This document shows, one piece after another, positions 22,831-35,277 of a stretch of 64,000 bases of DNA. The position numbers and the translations under genes are program-made. The stretch lies in assembly GCA_902729315.2 (NCBI GenBank), contig LR746265.1:5126892-5190891 (forward strand), given 5' to 3'. Each line of letters starts with the position of its first letter. The first letter of the stretch is position 1. Source of the stretch: Spirodela intermedia. Its lineage: Eukaryota; Streptophyta; Magnoliopsida; Alismatales; Araceae. A model generated the notes under the pieces. The model did not search any database and was not told the origin of the DNA. It was given only the letters and a program-made list of their open reading frames with translations.

Positions 22831-23735
22831 ATGTCATACAATAGGGCCAATGAAATTGAAGAGTATTGAGTACCTAAGTTCACTGTAATCAGTCAAAGCC
22901 TCCGAGAGAATGACACTAACTCTTCATATTTTTAGAAATTTGCATGCATCTCAAGATGTTTGTGTTAGTCCTCAAAGAGCTGAAGCGAGCTTTTAGAGGT
23001 ATGGTCTAATTATGTTCTATCCCCCACTTGTGAGATGAGTCAACTCACAAGGTTGCCATATTTGGAAGGCAGAACACGAGCACCCTAATTTCTTTATAGT
23101 GCTTCAGCTCATACCCTCTCTACTCCTACTCTTTTTAAGTAACCTCTTTCTTGGGTTATATAATTCTTTGGAGATGAACACCAAGGTGCAAGTCTTTAAA
23201 CAAGGCTACCTCACACATGAGCTTCTTGAGCAGCTTCAGTACGTCTTAGAACTTCTGGAAGCGTCTTGATGACTCTCCGTGTCATGTACTCCATTCATCC
23301 AATACCTTCCTAGATACGCCCTTACCCTATTTTCTGAAGCCGTTAATAGTCCTAGGTCCGATTGATTGGTCAGTATATTACGCCACGGTAAACGTGTTTT
23401 CGGATTTGTCACTGTGGTCCGGATGAGTACGATGACGTCTTGAAGAAAGAAATAAGAGGTTTAGGGAGAACCACAGGATGGGTGCAATGCGCCGTTGACC
23501 GGTGGCAGTAGCTTTGATTCGTCTGCCGACCCCGTAGCATCGATTCCCTTAAGAGACCGCGACGACTGGGTTGACCGTCAATGAATGCGTCGATTCGCCC
23601 CACAAATAACCCGGCGCGGTCGACAACCACACGAATAGGCAGGCTCTCAAGCCTTCACAGCCGCTGGTGGAGAATCACACCAGAAAACTACCTCACCTTG
23701 GCGAGAAGGACGACCGCCCTCCTCCGTCTCCATAT

Positions 23736-25361
23736 TTACACTTCCGCCACCGATGGGGACGGATATTGACTGGCGACACCCCGTTGGCTGGCGCCTGCGA
23801 TCTTAGCGGTCACCTCGGCCACCACCAACCTGGTCAATAGCAGTCCGGCGACGAATGCGGCGGCCATCAACATCGTGAACACGTGGCTCCATCCCTTGGT
23901 CGACACATAGCCCGTCAGCAGCGGGCCCACCGCCGCCCCCACAGAGCCGGTTCCGTCTATAATCGCCGTCACCGTCGCCAGCGCCCGGGAGTTCCCCTTC
24001 GTGCCCAGGTCGGCCGACACGGCGGTGGTGATGAGGGCGTAGGGGCCGTTCACGAACATGCCCGCGACGAACAGGAGGCCTACGTTCCAGCTGAGGGAGA
24101 TGCTTCCATACGAGCGGTAGAGGAAGAGGGCCGGGATGGCGCAGTAGGTGAAGCCCGCAGCGACGATGGCCCTCGCGTCGAGCCTATCCGACATGTAGCC
24201 GGCGAGGATGCCGCCGAGGACTCCCCCGACGTCGAACAAGGTGGACAGGGTCCCCGCCATGGAGTCCGACAAGTACTTGCCGTCGATGGCTGCGGGGCGG
24301 AGAACAGCGGCCAGTCAGCTGAGCCGTATAGTGATGTTCTGAAGGAGACGGAATGCAAAGTCTGAGGAGGGGGACTCACCGGTGTGGCTGATGTAGAAGG
24401 GTAGCCAGTATAGGAACGTATAGGCCACCAATTTGGAGAAGAAGAGACAAAAGGCAAAAGGGGCCACCCCGGGGATACGCCACGCTTCCATGAAGCCCAC
24501 GGGTTTCTCCATCTCCTCTGATCTCTCCCTCAAGAGAGGTTCGGTGGCTTCGGCCATCCCGGAGAACTTTACCGTGTCGTCCTCCGTCTCCTCGACTCCA
24601 ATAGCCAGGGGGCTGACGGGCAGGAACATGAACACAATCGCTCCGACGACGGCGATAACCGCGCCGGGAACCACGAAGGACCAGCCCCATCCGTACTTGA
24701 GCATTGCCGCGGCGATGAGAGACCCGGCGATGTTGCCAATAGATGTGTGTGCGTTCCAGATTCCCATGATCAGCCCTCTCTTGCTCTTCCCGAACCAGTT
24801 TCCAAGCACGGCCACCACCGACGGCCATCCCGTCGATTGGAACAGACCAGCAAGCATCTGAATCAGCAGGTAGTAATAGAAACTGTGGATGTTGAGCCAG
24901 TAGCCGGCGCCGAACAAAGAGGTGAACAGGCCTGTCCCGATCATCCCCACCGTCAAGAAGACTCTCAGGTCCAGGCGATCGCCCAAATGTCCGGCGAAGT
25001 ACATACCCAGAGAGTATACGGAGAGAAATGCCACGTCGATTTGTCCGAGCAAAGCAGTGCCATCGGAGCTGTCAAATGGAGCCCAGCCGCTGGCCAGCCC
25101 CAAACGCTCCTGGTTGCCGTGATATGATCTCAGAAATTTGGAGCTCGGAAAGGGGGCGAAGCCCAACATGGATGAATTCGGATCGAGCACGCTCTTCACA
25201 ATGCTGGTGGTTTTTCTCGTGGCGTGATAGCTTGCATAGGATAAGAATGTAAGCACCAGCACAAGGGCCTGGTGCGTCCTGTATGAGAGCACGGACTTCT
25301 TGATGTATTCGACAGCACGAATACCAGCGGGTTTTCCTGTTGATGCGTTGGCGTATGCCAT
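23736..25361 (-). CDS. G3Pp: Glycerol-3-phosphate transporter-like MFS protein (511 aa, 2 exons)
   Basis: Member of the plant glycerol-3-phosphate permease family (organophosphate:phosphate antiporters of the major facilitator superfamily). Exons: 25361-24380 and 24289-23736, with a GT-AG intron of 90 bp. Recognisable segments are [20 protein letters not shown] near the N terminus, [29 protein letters not shown], a charged central loop (about residues 220-265), and after the splice [19 protein letters not shown] and [15 protein letters not shown]. Twelve helices are expected. The family is about 520 aa, so the length is right. The ATG at 25361 precedes the conserved [13 protein letters not shown]; the frame is open upstream to an acceptor (CTGCAG near 25485) but has no ATG there, so a 5'-UTR intron is likely, with its donor near 25748. 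Such genes often respond to phosphate starvation; that is family knowledge, not seen here. Confidence 0.93.
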
Positions 25362-25484
25362 TGATGGACCTAACGAACCCACGGACAAACCGACCGAACT
25401 ATCCACCTCTGAAAATGACGGGGGATGTTTCAGATCAGAAACAGGGGGCAATCTGTCGGTTCTTGGAAAGAGCAGAGGCACCGT

Positions 25485-25748
25485 CTGCAGGAAATCAAAA
25501 GAACATCAACAGAAAATAGGATAAATGTTTAGACTGTAATCTGAGCAGATGATGCTGTAATTTGGTACGATGATTGCAACCGTGAAAACAAAACAAGCAT
25601 AAAAGACCACAAAAGCACCTGCCAGAATTATAAGGCAGTCCGCTTCTGTTATTCAAGGTGTATTATTATATCAATGATCATAATTCCAGACAGAATGTGA
25701 TTTAAATAAATAAAAAATCCTAAATCAGACTAGAGAATTACCGGAACA
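25485..25748 (-). other. Probable 5'-UTR intron of the transporter gene
   Basis: On the minus strand a donor-like CCG|GTAATTC lies near 25748 and a pyrimidine-rich stretch ends in CTGCAG near 25485. The sequence upstream (25750-25920) contains no ATG, consistent with a non-coding first exon. Confidence 0.45.
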
Positions 25749-25920
25749 GCGGAAGACTTTGTGATTCTAACCGTCAGCAAAACTCGAAGGTTTTACAGAG
25801 ATATCAGTTGAATATTCTCTTCTACTAGACCTGATTGGTGATTCTTCCACGGAGATCAGACGAGGTCCGAAAAAATCCAAGGTCTAAACGGTTTGATAAC
25901 AGAAATCGAGGAAGAGCAAC

Positions 25921-27699
25921 GTGACGGTAGCACAAGCCTCAGCTTGTTGTTCTCTTAGATTGCATATCCTCAACAAGTTATATTGCCTGATAAGTTCCCG
26001 ATTCCGTTACGCAAATATGGAAAAGAGAAGAAATAAGATCAGCGAACAAAAAAAAAAAAAAAAAAAAAGAAGATCAGTGAACAACCGAAACCGATATCTA
26101 CAACAGAAAAAAGGGAGGATTGATCGACCGGTGGCAACCAAAAATTGGCAACGCCTATCCCGAAAATCAGTTGTGCTCTATGCTGATGGCGATAGGGACG
26201 AAACTAACAGGTCTAAGGACGAAAAAGAAGAAGTCGAAGTAGCTTCACGATTACAGTTTCCAAAAGCTCGGCTTCAGATGAACTCCCCGGATTCAGAGCA
26301 CAGACTCGTGTCGCTCGTGCTCAAGAAAACTTTGAAGAGAAGACAACTCAAGCCGACAGGCGACGCTTACCTCAATTGGGGTGTTCCTCTGGATGCATTC
26401 CGAGACACCTCCTCCCTCTTTCCTCTTCCTCTGCCGCACGCAAGTCCAGAGAGCTCGTCACTGGGCGGGGACCTTTTAAAACAACCCGTCCCAATTCTCG
26501 CCCCCCTTTCCGTAATTTACGGTCTTGCCATCCGACACCCGTGGCAGCGCCGTGACAATGACTAGGGTATTTAAGTCATTTCAGACTAACGCCATTGGGG
26601 ACACGTAATCCGTCGGCTGCCGTCCTCGGAAATGTGTCATGGAACTAATATTCGCAGGAATATTCGTTGGAATCAAGACTGCTACCAAGAGCATATTCCC
26701 TTCGGCAGAGGAAGCGTGCGGACCAACGGAGACCCCGGATGACGTAGCACCCACTACGGGATAGGACTAGCTAGGGCGGGACCCACACAAAGGGACCGAT
26801 CTGGTCCCAGCGGATCCGGACGGTGGCGCACGTTGAAGGGCCCGTCTCCATCGAGATTAGCGGCCGGTCCCATCCACGTAGGCTTTAACGTTTTTAGATT
26901 GGTGGTTGTGGCTGTCCCATTCGAGCCCCGAATTTCTTTAATTCTCACGTTCTTTATTTCGGGTGGCCGACGAAGTAAGAGATTAATAGCTACTGTGATT
27001 ATATTTCCGCCTATTTTTCCCCAAATGGTATATCGGAACGACGGGCGGTGGACCCGGCTAACCCATTGCGCCATCCGAGAAATATCCATAAGAATCTAAG
27101 CGGGACTGAATATTCCAGCTACGTGGCGTTTATTTGCGCTGGAGCAGACCTCCATCAGGTGGGACCCGACTCATGCTCACACCTCTCCTCCTCATCCAAA
27201 TCAGATTTGGGATTGGGCCAACGCGGACGGATCGGCGCCGACCCTGCTGGCGCCTCGGTTTTAGGATATGACCTGTGGGGCCCACATCATCATTCCCTAA
27301 CGCCCAAGGTTTCTCGTTCTGTGGATTACGGCTTCCCGTCAACGAATCGCCTTCCTTCTACGTGGGCAGCGCCACCAATGAAGGTTGGCCACGTTTTAGT
27401 TCAAGGGCTGCTCTGTCAATTGGAACGTGCATTAATGGGATAAATCGTAGCTCGCATATTGAATACTATTGGGCCTACGTTTACGGAGTTGGGCTTGAAT
27501 AAGCGTATTTGTGTGGGTCAGTCCAATGGGCCTGACTGGAAAATGGGCTGCTTGAGGAACGGGCTATTAGTGGGCCTTATTGGATGTTCTCATTTTTACA
27601 GGGCGTGGGTCTTCACAGAGTCATCACTCTCTCCTCGACTCGCAGGGAAAAGGAGGATGCTTTGCGAGCGAGCCTCAAAACCCGTCGCCTGTGAAGAAA
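25921..27699. other. Intergenic region between divergent genes
   Basis: Holds the promoters of the transporter (-) and the EF-hand gene (+). A run of 21 A at 26048-26068 is the main landmark. Open frames here look fortuitous. Confidence 0.5.
26048..26068. repeat. Poly-A run
   Basis: 21 consecutive A in the intergenic region between the transporter and the EF-hand gene. Confidence 0.95.
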
Positions 27700-30690
27700 A
27701 TGGCGGGTGCCAAGCCTTCGCATGCGAAGAAATCTGCCAGGAGGAGGGTCGGTAGGGGTACAAGTGGAAGGGTTGAAGACGGGTTGTCAGAGTACGAGAG
27801 GCAGAGGGTGTCGAGGATCAGAGAGAACCAAGCTAGGGTGGAGGCTCTCGGCCTACGTAATCTTGCTTCCGCCCTGAGGGGCCCTTCCGGTCCTGTGGAG
27901 CAAGGACAAGCTACAGGAGAAAATAAGACTGATGGTAGGATTCTGGATCGTGAGAAACGTGGGAAAAACGATGACGACGTGGATGACGATTACCAGCCGT
28001 CGGAGGAAGACGAAGGCGGTGAGGGATTTTTATCCAGTGAGGAGGAAGCAGAAGAAGAGGGCCAGACGACCAAGAGGAAGGTGAGAAAGAATTTTTCTTG
28101 TCATCCTTTCTCAATTCATCATGTCTTAATCTCTGCCGTTCGGATACTGGCGATTTTGACTGGGCACGAGGGATGCTATTGCTCGTGGTAAGAGTCAAAT
28201 ATCACAAAAAGATACATCTTAGTGATGAAAACCATGGACCAAATAATTTACCAGAAAAAAGAATTTCTTGGTTCAAAACCCTGATTCAGAGTGCACCCGG
28301 CAAATAGTTTTTCAGTGGTCAGTGTACAGATGAAAGCCTCATATTTGCAAAAGGAAAAAAGATGGGGGCCTATGGTCCAATAGTAAAAGGGAATGGAAGC
28401 CAACAACGTTGTCATTTGATTTTCTCCGGTATATATGGAGTCTACTATTATTCTTTGTTATTTCTATGATTTTTATTCAGTGATGGATATGAAAGAACCA
28501 GTACTGATGTCTACTTCCGTTCCTACTAGCGCTCCCTGTGCTAGAGCATCCAAGAAATTTATAGTACAGTAACCTTTCCTTCCCCATTGTTCCTCTTGAT
28601 GCTGCAGTTACTTTTGGAAATTTGATTGCCTCATATGTCATCTTCACTGATGAAATTTTTTTCATCCCTTTTGTTTGTTGTCATTATTTTCAACGAAGTC
28701 AACGCAGTTTTTCGTTTATTTCTTGGGGAGTAAAGGGGGGGGCAAATTTGAAATGGATTTTTTTCTGTTATGTGGTAAGATTTTAATACCAATTTTTTTT
28801 ATTTCCCTTATCGGCCTCAGATTCAGATGGTGAGGTGCCCTTCTCTTCTGATAAAAGACAGATCCCCATTATTCTCCATTCCAAAGACCTGGAAGATGAT
28901 GATCACTTTCAATTTCAACGCTGAGAAATCTACTTCTTCCTCTAATAACCATTTTATCATTATGACTTTTGTCAGTTTGGAGCCTTTTTTCCGTCAAGAA
29001 AACATGAACTATCCCGTTGTGTTTTCCTGTTTACATTCAGAAAACAATCTCATTTATCCTAAGAAATTACTCCTTTATCTCTACATATCTTCTCGCATGT
29101 TTTTTTTTTAATGAATCTCAATTGGTCTATTTGACATCAAACTGTTTGTAAATGGTCTATGACTGTTGAATCTCTGGGGAAGAAGAAAATCTTCACGAAT
29201 GTGAAAGACCGAAATGAATTAGATATTCCACTGAAGAGGAATCAGAATGACTTAGATGGCGTGGATGATGATGCAGATCTCCTACAGGTATTACTAAGAT
29301 CTTTGGATACTTTCTGGGCTTTGCTATCATCTTCTTATCTTTCATGTATACTGGCTGCCGTTGCCTTGTTTGTTTTTATGTGGTTAAATTTTTTTAATGC
29401 AGGCAATAGCTTTGTCTCTCGAAGAACCAAGGCAACCAGAAGAAAATAAGCCTTCTAGAGCTTCTTCTGGGGCCTCCACCAGCCGTGGCCTTCATGGAGA
29501 AAAAGAGAACTTTGTCCCTCATGCAACACCTGGTGGGAAGAGGAGAAAAGGGGTTTGTGTGCGAGTGAGTCATTTCTTTCATACAGATTCTTGCATTCTT
29601 TCAACCCTGTTCATTGGCTAATGGTGTTTTCTTATGAACAGAATACGAAGAGGCCCCAAATGACTAAAGATGAGCTAGTTGCTTACTTCTTCTCATTCGA
29701 TGGTATTTCCTTGAAATATCCAGATGCTTTTTACAAAAAAAAAAATAGATATATTCAAATATTTGGAAGCGATGACGTGATTTTATTTAATCTTTCATCT
29801 TTCAACTATAACCTTTCATCACGCCTCTCTATATCACTGTTTAATATGTAGACTATTTTCAGAGTCTTTCGTCTCCATAACCCCATCAACCTTGGTTTTT
29901 CAAATATTTGTTGAATTCATGTCCGCTGTGATGTATGGGTCAATGTTGTTCTTATTTGGAGCTTTATGCATACCGCAAACCTAAACCTATGAAACGAAGT
30001 ATTTCGACATCAAGAACATGATTAAGCATTCCATGTTGGTTTTGTGATCTCATTACTATCAAATGATATATTTATATATCATGAATTCAACAATCTCCAA
30101 CGAAAATGGCCCTGTAAAACATGCCGTGTGGAGCTGTATGACAGTACATACCCGAAAATGAATACGTTGCTAAAAATTTTGTTGAGCTTGTCATAGTTCC
30201 CACTTCATGGGAAAGATCCTTCACAAAATTTTGGATTTGTGATATTGATCAGCTTGTACTATTGGCACGTTTTATAGAGAGACATTTTCGGAAAATATAA
30301 ACAAATCTCTCGGTTTGTGGTGCTCCAAAGCTTGTCTCCATGTGTAGAGACTATTCTTCGTTAATCTCCCCTTTCATACAGAATTTCTACATGCAGAGGG
30401 AGGGTCTGGAAACATAAGACTGCGAGATTTGATGAGAGTGGCATCTGCCCATGACTTTAGATGGACAGACGAGGAAATGGCTGACATGATCCATCTATTT
30501 GACAGCAATGGAGACGACAAGGCCAGTCATTTATCACTATTTCTAGCAAATTTTCCCCCATCATAAATGAATGATGAACCATATCTTCTATAAATATCTA
30601 ATCGCTCTTGCCCCCTCTCAATCCTTCCAGCTGAGTTTGGACGACTTCAGCAAAATTGTCTCCAGGTGCAACATGCTCAAAGACTGTTGA
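27700..30690 (+). CDS. Acidic nuclear-type protein with a C-terminal EF-hand, multi-exon
   Basis: Exon 1 (27700-28080, 127 codons) begins at an ATG in good context. It encodes a basic stretch (HAKKSARRRVGRG), a helix with SEYERQRVSRIRENQARVEALGL, and then a very acidic region. A middle exon ends at 29287 (DDADLLQ). Clear exons follow: 29403-29552 (contains GKRRK), 29642-29702, 30397-30521 and 30631-30690. The last two form an EF-hand loop DSNGDDKLSLDD, ending FSKIVSRCNMLKDC. Exons between 28081 and about 29160 are unresolved; a candidate near 28820 reads well only in a phase that does not join exon 1. The 30522-30630 intron starts with GC rather than GT. Basic and acidic patches suggest a nuclear, calcium-responsive role, but I do not know the family's function. 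Confidence 0.75.
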
Positions 30691-30835
30691 ACCTCCCAAG
30701 CCATCTTGAATGCGCAGAGACCCCTCTCTCTACTGTACGTATCGCCTATCGCACTCATCACTGGCGGAGCCTGTTGGCGACGACGAGGACGACAGGCGAG
30801 ATTTCGGTGATGGTAGCTAAGAGCGGAGAGGCTGA

Positions 30836-30860
30836 AGAGAGAGAGAGAGAGAGAGAGAGA
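30836..30860. repeat. (GA)n microsatellite
   Basis: GA tract just beyond the EF-hand gene stop codon, probably in its 3' UTR. Confidence 0.9.
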
Positions 30861-31176
30861 ACAAGAAACAAGCATGCGCGGGAGCACCGTGAGGCTCATC
30901 GGACTGTCACATGATCACGACCACGGTGTGATTAAATTCATCGGACTGGTGGATGTGTATATATTTTGCTGCCATTTGCTCGCTTCGAGTTATGCCACTG
31001 ACCATAAGTTACCAAATCTCTCATCTACGAAGACGATCACACAACAAACCCTCTCAGGTGAGTCTTCAATGTCACAAACTTCAGCTAACATAAATAGTAA
31101 AGAAAGCCATGTCTGTCAATTGCTTGATCTTACGCTTCTCTGGGGACGATCAAAAGAGTGGAAGCTCTCGAGATTT

Positions 31177-34100
31177 TCATGTCGTAAGGTAGTACGCAAA
31201 GAGGAATCCCAGTATAGCAACGATCACCACTGCCGTCAGTGAGAACCAGTGCGCACTATGTTTCCTCCGTTCTCGCCTCAAGAGCTCCTGCATGTCATCG
31301 AGTTCATCGTGTTACTACCACCAATATGGCAAAACCCTAAGCCATCCGATGTTATGATCCGAAAAAAGCATCTTAAAAAAAAAAAAAAACCTGAAAATTG
31401 TAGAAAAATATTCCAGAGAAAAACAGCAGTCTAAATGAAGATATCGACTGGTTAGTAGTCTTGATGGCACATAGAACATGGATCTTCACTAGGGAACGGT
31501 TAGCTATCTTGATGGCACATATAACATGGATCATCATCACGTATAACATGCTGGAGGCCCTAACCCAACAAAGAAGCGGTTCATTGGGAGATGGCTGATA
31601 AATGTAGTACATCAATCCTCACCAGTTCTTGCTGAAGCTTGATATTCTGTTGGATGACAGAATTCTTCTCACCAGTCAACTTTGAAACAAGTGCTGAGGC
31701 CTGGAAATATATGCAAATAAAAATTTACTTCCACAATAAAATAAACGAAATGTTTGAGAGCATTCTATGCTGGCAGTCATCTAAAAATGAGTAAAAAACA
31801 ATAGAATAACGACACATTAAATTCCAAGAAAACAATGGCTAAAGACTTCAAAAAATTATTTAGTTGCCAACTACAGCAGGTATACAGCAGCCACAACAAA
31901 AACGTAAGGAAATCATACCGATCCCTCAAGGCAGCATACTAACCGGGAAAAAAGTAAGGAAATCGGGGGTAATTCCAAAAAGAGAGATCATAACAAAAAC
32001 GATGGCAACTTTCAAAGTGAGCTTCTAGTCTTTATAACAATCTCCAAGAGATTTAAATTCCTAATTTTAAAAAATATAAAACAAAAAATTGAGAATCTAA
32101 AGGGTATAGTCACAATATTGAAAAACAAATGATCACATCTAACCACCATTCTCCCCACGAGAAGAGCATGCCATAATTTGATCTCAAATCCAGCTGATGG
32201 GATTTTGGCGTTCAACACACGCCAAAAACTAGTAGCGAAGTGGCCTTGATGAAACAGAAATGAAGACGAATATTGTCTTCTTTTCTTCGTAGGTATGCTT
32301 ATCTGGTAAGAACTTAACTGAATTTTGTGGAAAAGTTGACATCAATAGAATGAAAAGCTAGAAGAATGCCAATAAAAGACAAAACAAAAATTCCCTGAGA
32401 GAATAAGTGATTATCCCATTTGATCAGGATGATTATTTTAAGGTTTTTTTCTAGAATCTACAGACCCCCTTCTAATATCCCAGCATACTCCTTCGCTAGA
32501 GATACCTGAGAATAACATTTGTGTTTGCAAGAAAACTACATCAATCGCCTGAATGGGAAATTCCCATACTGAGAACAAAAGCATTCAGAGCTATTTAGGT
32601 CAGATCGCTAACACAGTGGCCAAAGTATAATGAAAACTCACAACACGACTTATTAGCTTTTCCAAGATAAAATCAGTCATGTTTGCATATTAGCACCAAC
32701 CTTACAGCATTCAGAGAGATTACTATCATCTAATTTCCGCAAGGGAAAAAATGAAACTTGATAAAAACTCTCAGATATATGTAAATCTATGATATCCAGC
32801 ACGAAAAGAGCATAAATGAAACCAATAGTAGAAAATGTAGAATAAAGCGTAGATGTTTTATATGTCAGATCATTCTGTTTTCTAAGGTCCCATCAATCGG
32901 CCACAAAGTTTTTGAGAATAAAAATAAAAATAAATAGATGATTAATGACCATTAAGATCCAGACTCAGTCTTTGAGGCTCCATAAATAGAGAGCATAAAA
33001 TAGTATAAAGTGGATGAGAATCAATTATTTGTATACACAAGTAGAGGGACCAATAATTGATAGTGCATGAAAATCAAACACAAAATGTTTATTAAAAAGA
33101 TAGCATGGTATGGTTAGAGGTGGTGACTTCAATAAAGATAAGGGAAAATTATCTATACTGGGAATCAGACAGATGCTTCCAGACAATCATAAATCTTAAA
33201 TGTTCAAACTAGAATGCATCTACTTGGTTATTGAAGTGCATATATGAGGCAACAGGAAAGCCAGGGAAAAATTCATAGGTTCTATTGAGAGAAAAGAAGG
33301 ATCGAACCTCGACAGTATCTTATGTGTTCACCAGGGAATTTGATAAAAATAAAATAAAAATAAAAAATAAATGAAATAAATTGTCAATGAGAAAGCGAAT
33401 TTCTTCAATTGTTTACATACAAAGCACCTCAAGGAACCAACAAAAGAATGTTTTCAGGACGTATCTAATACCAAAGGATAAAAGAGCAACCCAAGTTCGT
33501 TACTTGGAACTACAGAAGCAATGAAACAAAAACAAAAAAAATCTCACATCTGTTGATACTTCTCGAGGCTCAGACAATGAACTCCTAGCCTGTGTCAAAT
33601 AAATTGAAAATAAATTATACGATCATGTGAGACCTCACTTGTTTTCTCCCGAAAGAATTGAAAATAAGCTACTCACAGCATGTAACTCTGAGACATTTAA
33701 AGTTCCATTATCAGAAACTGAGGGCCTAGGAGAAGATCCCTCCTCTGAGCCCTCAGGAACCGGTGAAGGGGGCTGAGGCGGTGCCACATAAGTCACCTTC
33801 AGCTTGCATTCCTCCACATTTTTTCCCGAATCCCTTGTGAACTGCAGAAAAAGGCATTCAAGTATTCCCACGATTGCCGTGCTATACTGCAAGAGAGGCA
33901 TCGTGAAGACTAGAAGTCGGCAAGGAGAGCCTACCATTTCCGCAGTGATGTCCTTGAGGGTAGAACCTGGACTCACAGTAACACTCTGAACAAGAAACTT
34001 GTCCTTGCATTGCAGATCAGCAGGAGCTTCTTTTTGGGCTTGCATTGTCACTAATCGATTTCCACAAGACCAGGCGACGATTCAACACGAAAAGTGGAAA

Positions 34101-34600
34101 AAAACAAATCAATGCAATGTTCAACACATGACCAACTTGCAAATTATAAATGTGCATTGATTGGGTATACCGATTATGTCGCTCGTGGAACGAGGAAGTA
34201 CAACGCCAGTGTTTGGCCGAACGCAGTATTTCTTCGGATTCGTTGTCTTGACCTAACGCCATCAACAGAGATTATCCGTATCATGATTAATACAAAAGGT
34301 AAAATTTTCCAGAGATCTCTGATCTCTTAGAACCGGATAAAATGTAACGACGTAAGGGAAACCCGTGTCACCTTAAAAGCGACATAATCCTCCGTCTTGT
34401 TGGACAACTGGAGGGAACACGAGATCTGCTTCTTCAGCTCAACTTTTCGCAACACCACCGGTCAAAAGCGCGAGCCATCATCAGGACCTCCAAACCCTAA
34501 ACAAATTCATGGATCACAAAGACAGAGAGGGAGAGACATAAAACTTACAAGGAAACGTGAGCTCTAGCGGTTCGATTCCGAGGAGCTCTCCGGAACTCAT
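31177..34600 (-). CDS. VAP27: VAP27-type vesicle-associated membrane protein (238 aa, 8 exons)
   Basis: Plant VAP homologue: a tail-anchored ER protein whose N-terminal MSP domain binds FFAT-like motifs at ER contact sites and, in VAP27, also links the ER to the cytoskeleton and plasma membrane. Exons (minus): 34600-34549, 34442-34372, 34252-34171, 34050-33935, 33841-33677, 33589-33548, 31700-31623, 31287-31177. All junctions keep frame and obey GT-AG. The MSP domain (about 1-125) carries LSNKTEDYVAFK, KTTNPKKYCVRPNTG and TMQAQKEAP. A Pro/Ser linker (PPQPPSPVPEGSEEGSS) follows, then a coiled-coil segment (ALVSKLTGEKNSVIQQN) and a C-terminal anchor (FSLTAVVIVAILGFLFAYYL) ending LTT. The length equals the family norm of about 239 aa. 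It shares a 677-bp divergent upstream region with COG7. Confidence 0.95.
31450..31532. repeat. Short tandem duplication in the last VAP27 intron
   Basis: A 35-bp unit starting GGTTAG (31450-31484) recurs at 31498-31532 with three differences, period 48 bp. Confidence 0.8.
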
Positions 34601-35277
34601 CTGATCCCTCCTCAGCTGAGAGGCAAGCGAGCTGAGAGACAACAAATAGAAAAATGGTGGTCACCGCTGTGAGACCAGAACGCCCTCCCGACGCCGGCAC
34701 GAAGACGACAGCGCACAGGATCTGAGGGACAGGCGAGCGAGCGAGCGAGGATCGCAGTGATCTACCCCGGCCCTGGTTTAAATTCCTCCCCAGCTCTCCC
34801 CCTTGGATTCTCCGGACAGCTCCTAACCGTCTCAAATTTGCGGGGGAAGAAGGAGACTGCTGTCCCATTTCCTTTAAATTCTCCGTAATAAATAAGTAAA
34901 TAATTTATTGCTCGAATGTAAAAAATGAAAAGTATGCGGCTCATGACGTAACAGCGAGGCAGGAAAGGAGAGGGCTTCGGGTTGGTGGAAGACGCGGTCG
35001 CTGTCTCTCGCTTTTCGACTTTACCAACATTGGGCCCATGTTGGGCTTCCTCTGTCCAAGCGATGGATCTCATATTGGGCCTATCCGAAAGGCCCATTAA
35101 TTTCGATCGAAGGACCTGAAGCTTTAACAGTGGGCCTCGAGTCTTTATGGTGGGCTTCAGATCTCCAGTCCAGCCGCCGCCTGCTGAAGTTGCCGACGGG
35201 ACCCATCGTCGGCGGACTGAGCCAGTCGGCGGCCGTGGCAGCTCGTCGGAGGTGGGAGCAGCAGCAGGAGGATCGCA
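34601..35277. promoter_or_regulatory. Shared divergent upstream region of VAP27 and COG7
   Basis: Only 677 bp separate the two ATGs, so both promoters and 5' leaders lie here. GGGCC/GGCCCA elements recur at about 35030-35140 (TGGGCC, GGCCCA, GGGCCT). Such site II/TCP-like elements are common in promoters of housekeeping plant genes. Their assignment to either gene is inference. Confidence 0.5.

Larger units (their letters stand above)
17608..23727 (-). repeat. Inverted segmental duplication, arm B
   Basis: This is the inverted partner of 1120-14094. It contains the intact gene B and its flanks. Its outer edge lies about 10 bp from the stop codon of the transporter gene (stop at 23736), and its inner edge lies 9 bp upstream of the gene C start codon. 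Arm B has about 200 extra bp around 17730-17950 relative to arm A. The AT-rich stretch at about 21300-22830 has no clear partner in arm A. Confidence 0.85.

Noticed and set aside
26754-27443. Overlapping frames on both strands upstream of the EF-hand gene
   Set aside because: No start context, splice logic or recognisable protein; more likely promoter and leader sequence.
28827-29111. Open frame proposed as an extra exon of the EF-hand gene
   Set aside because: A neighbouring phase (DSDGEVPFSSDKRQ) looks more protein-like but does not join exon 1 in frame, so neither was included in the gene model.
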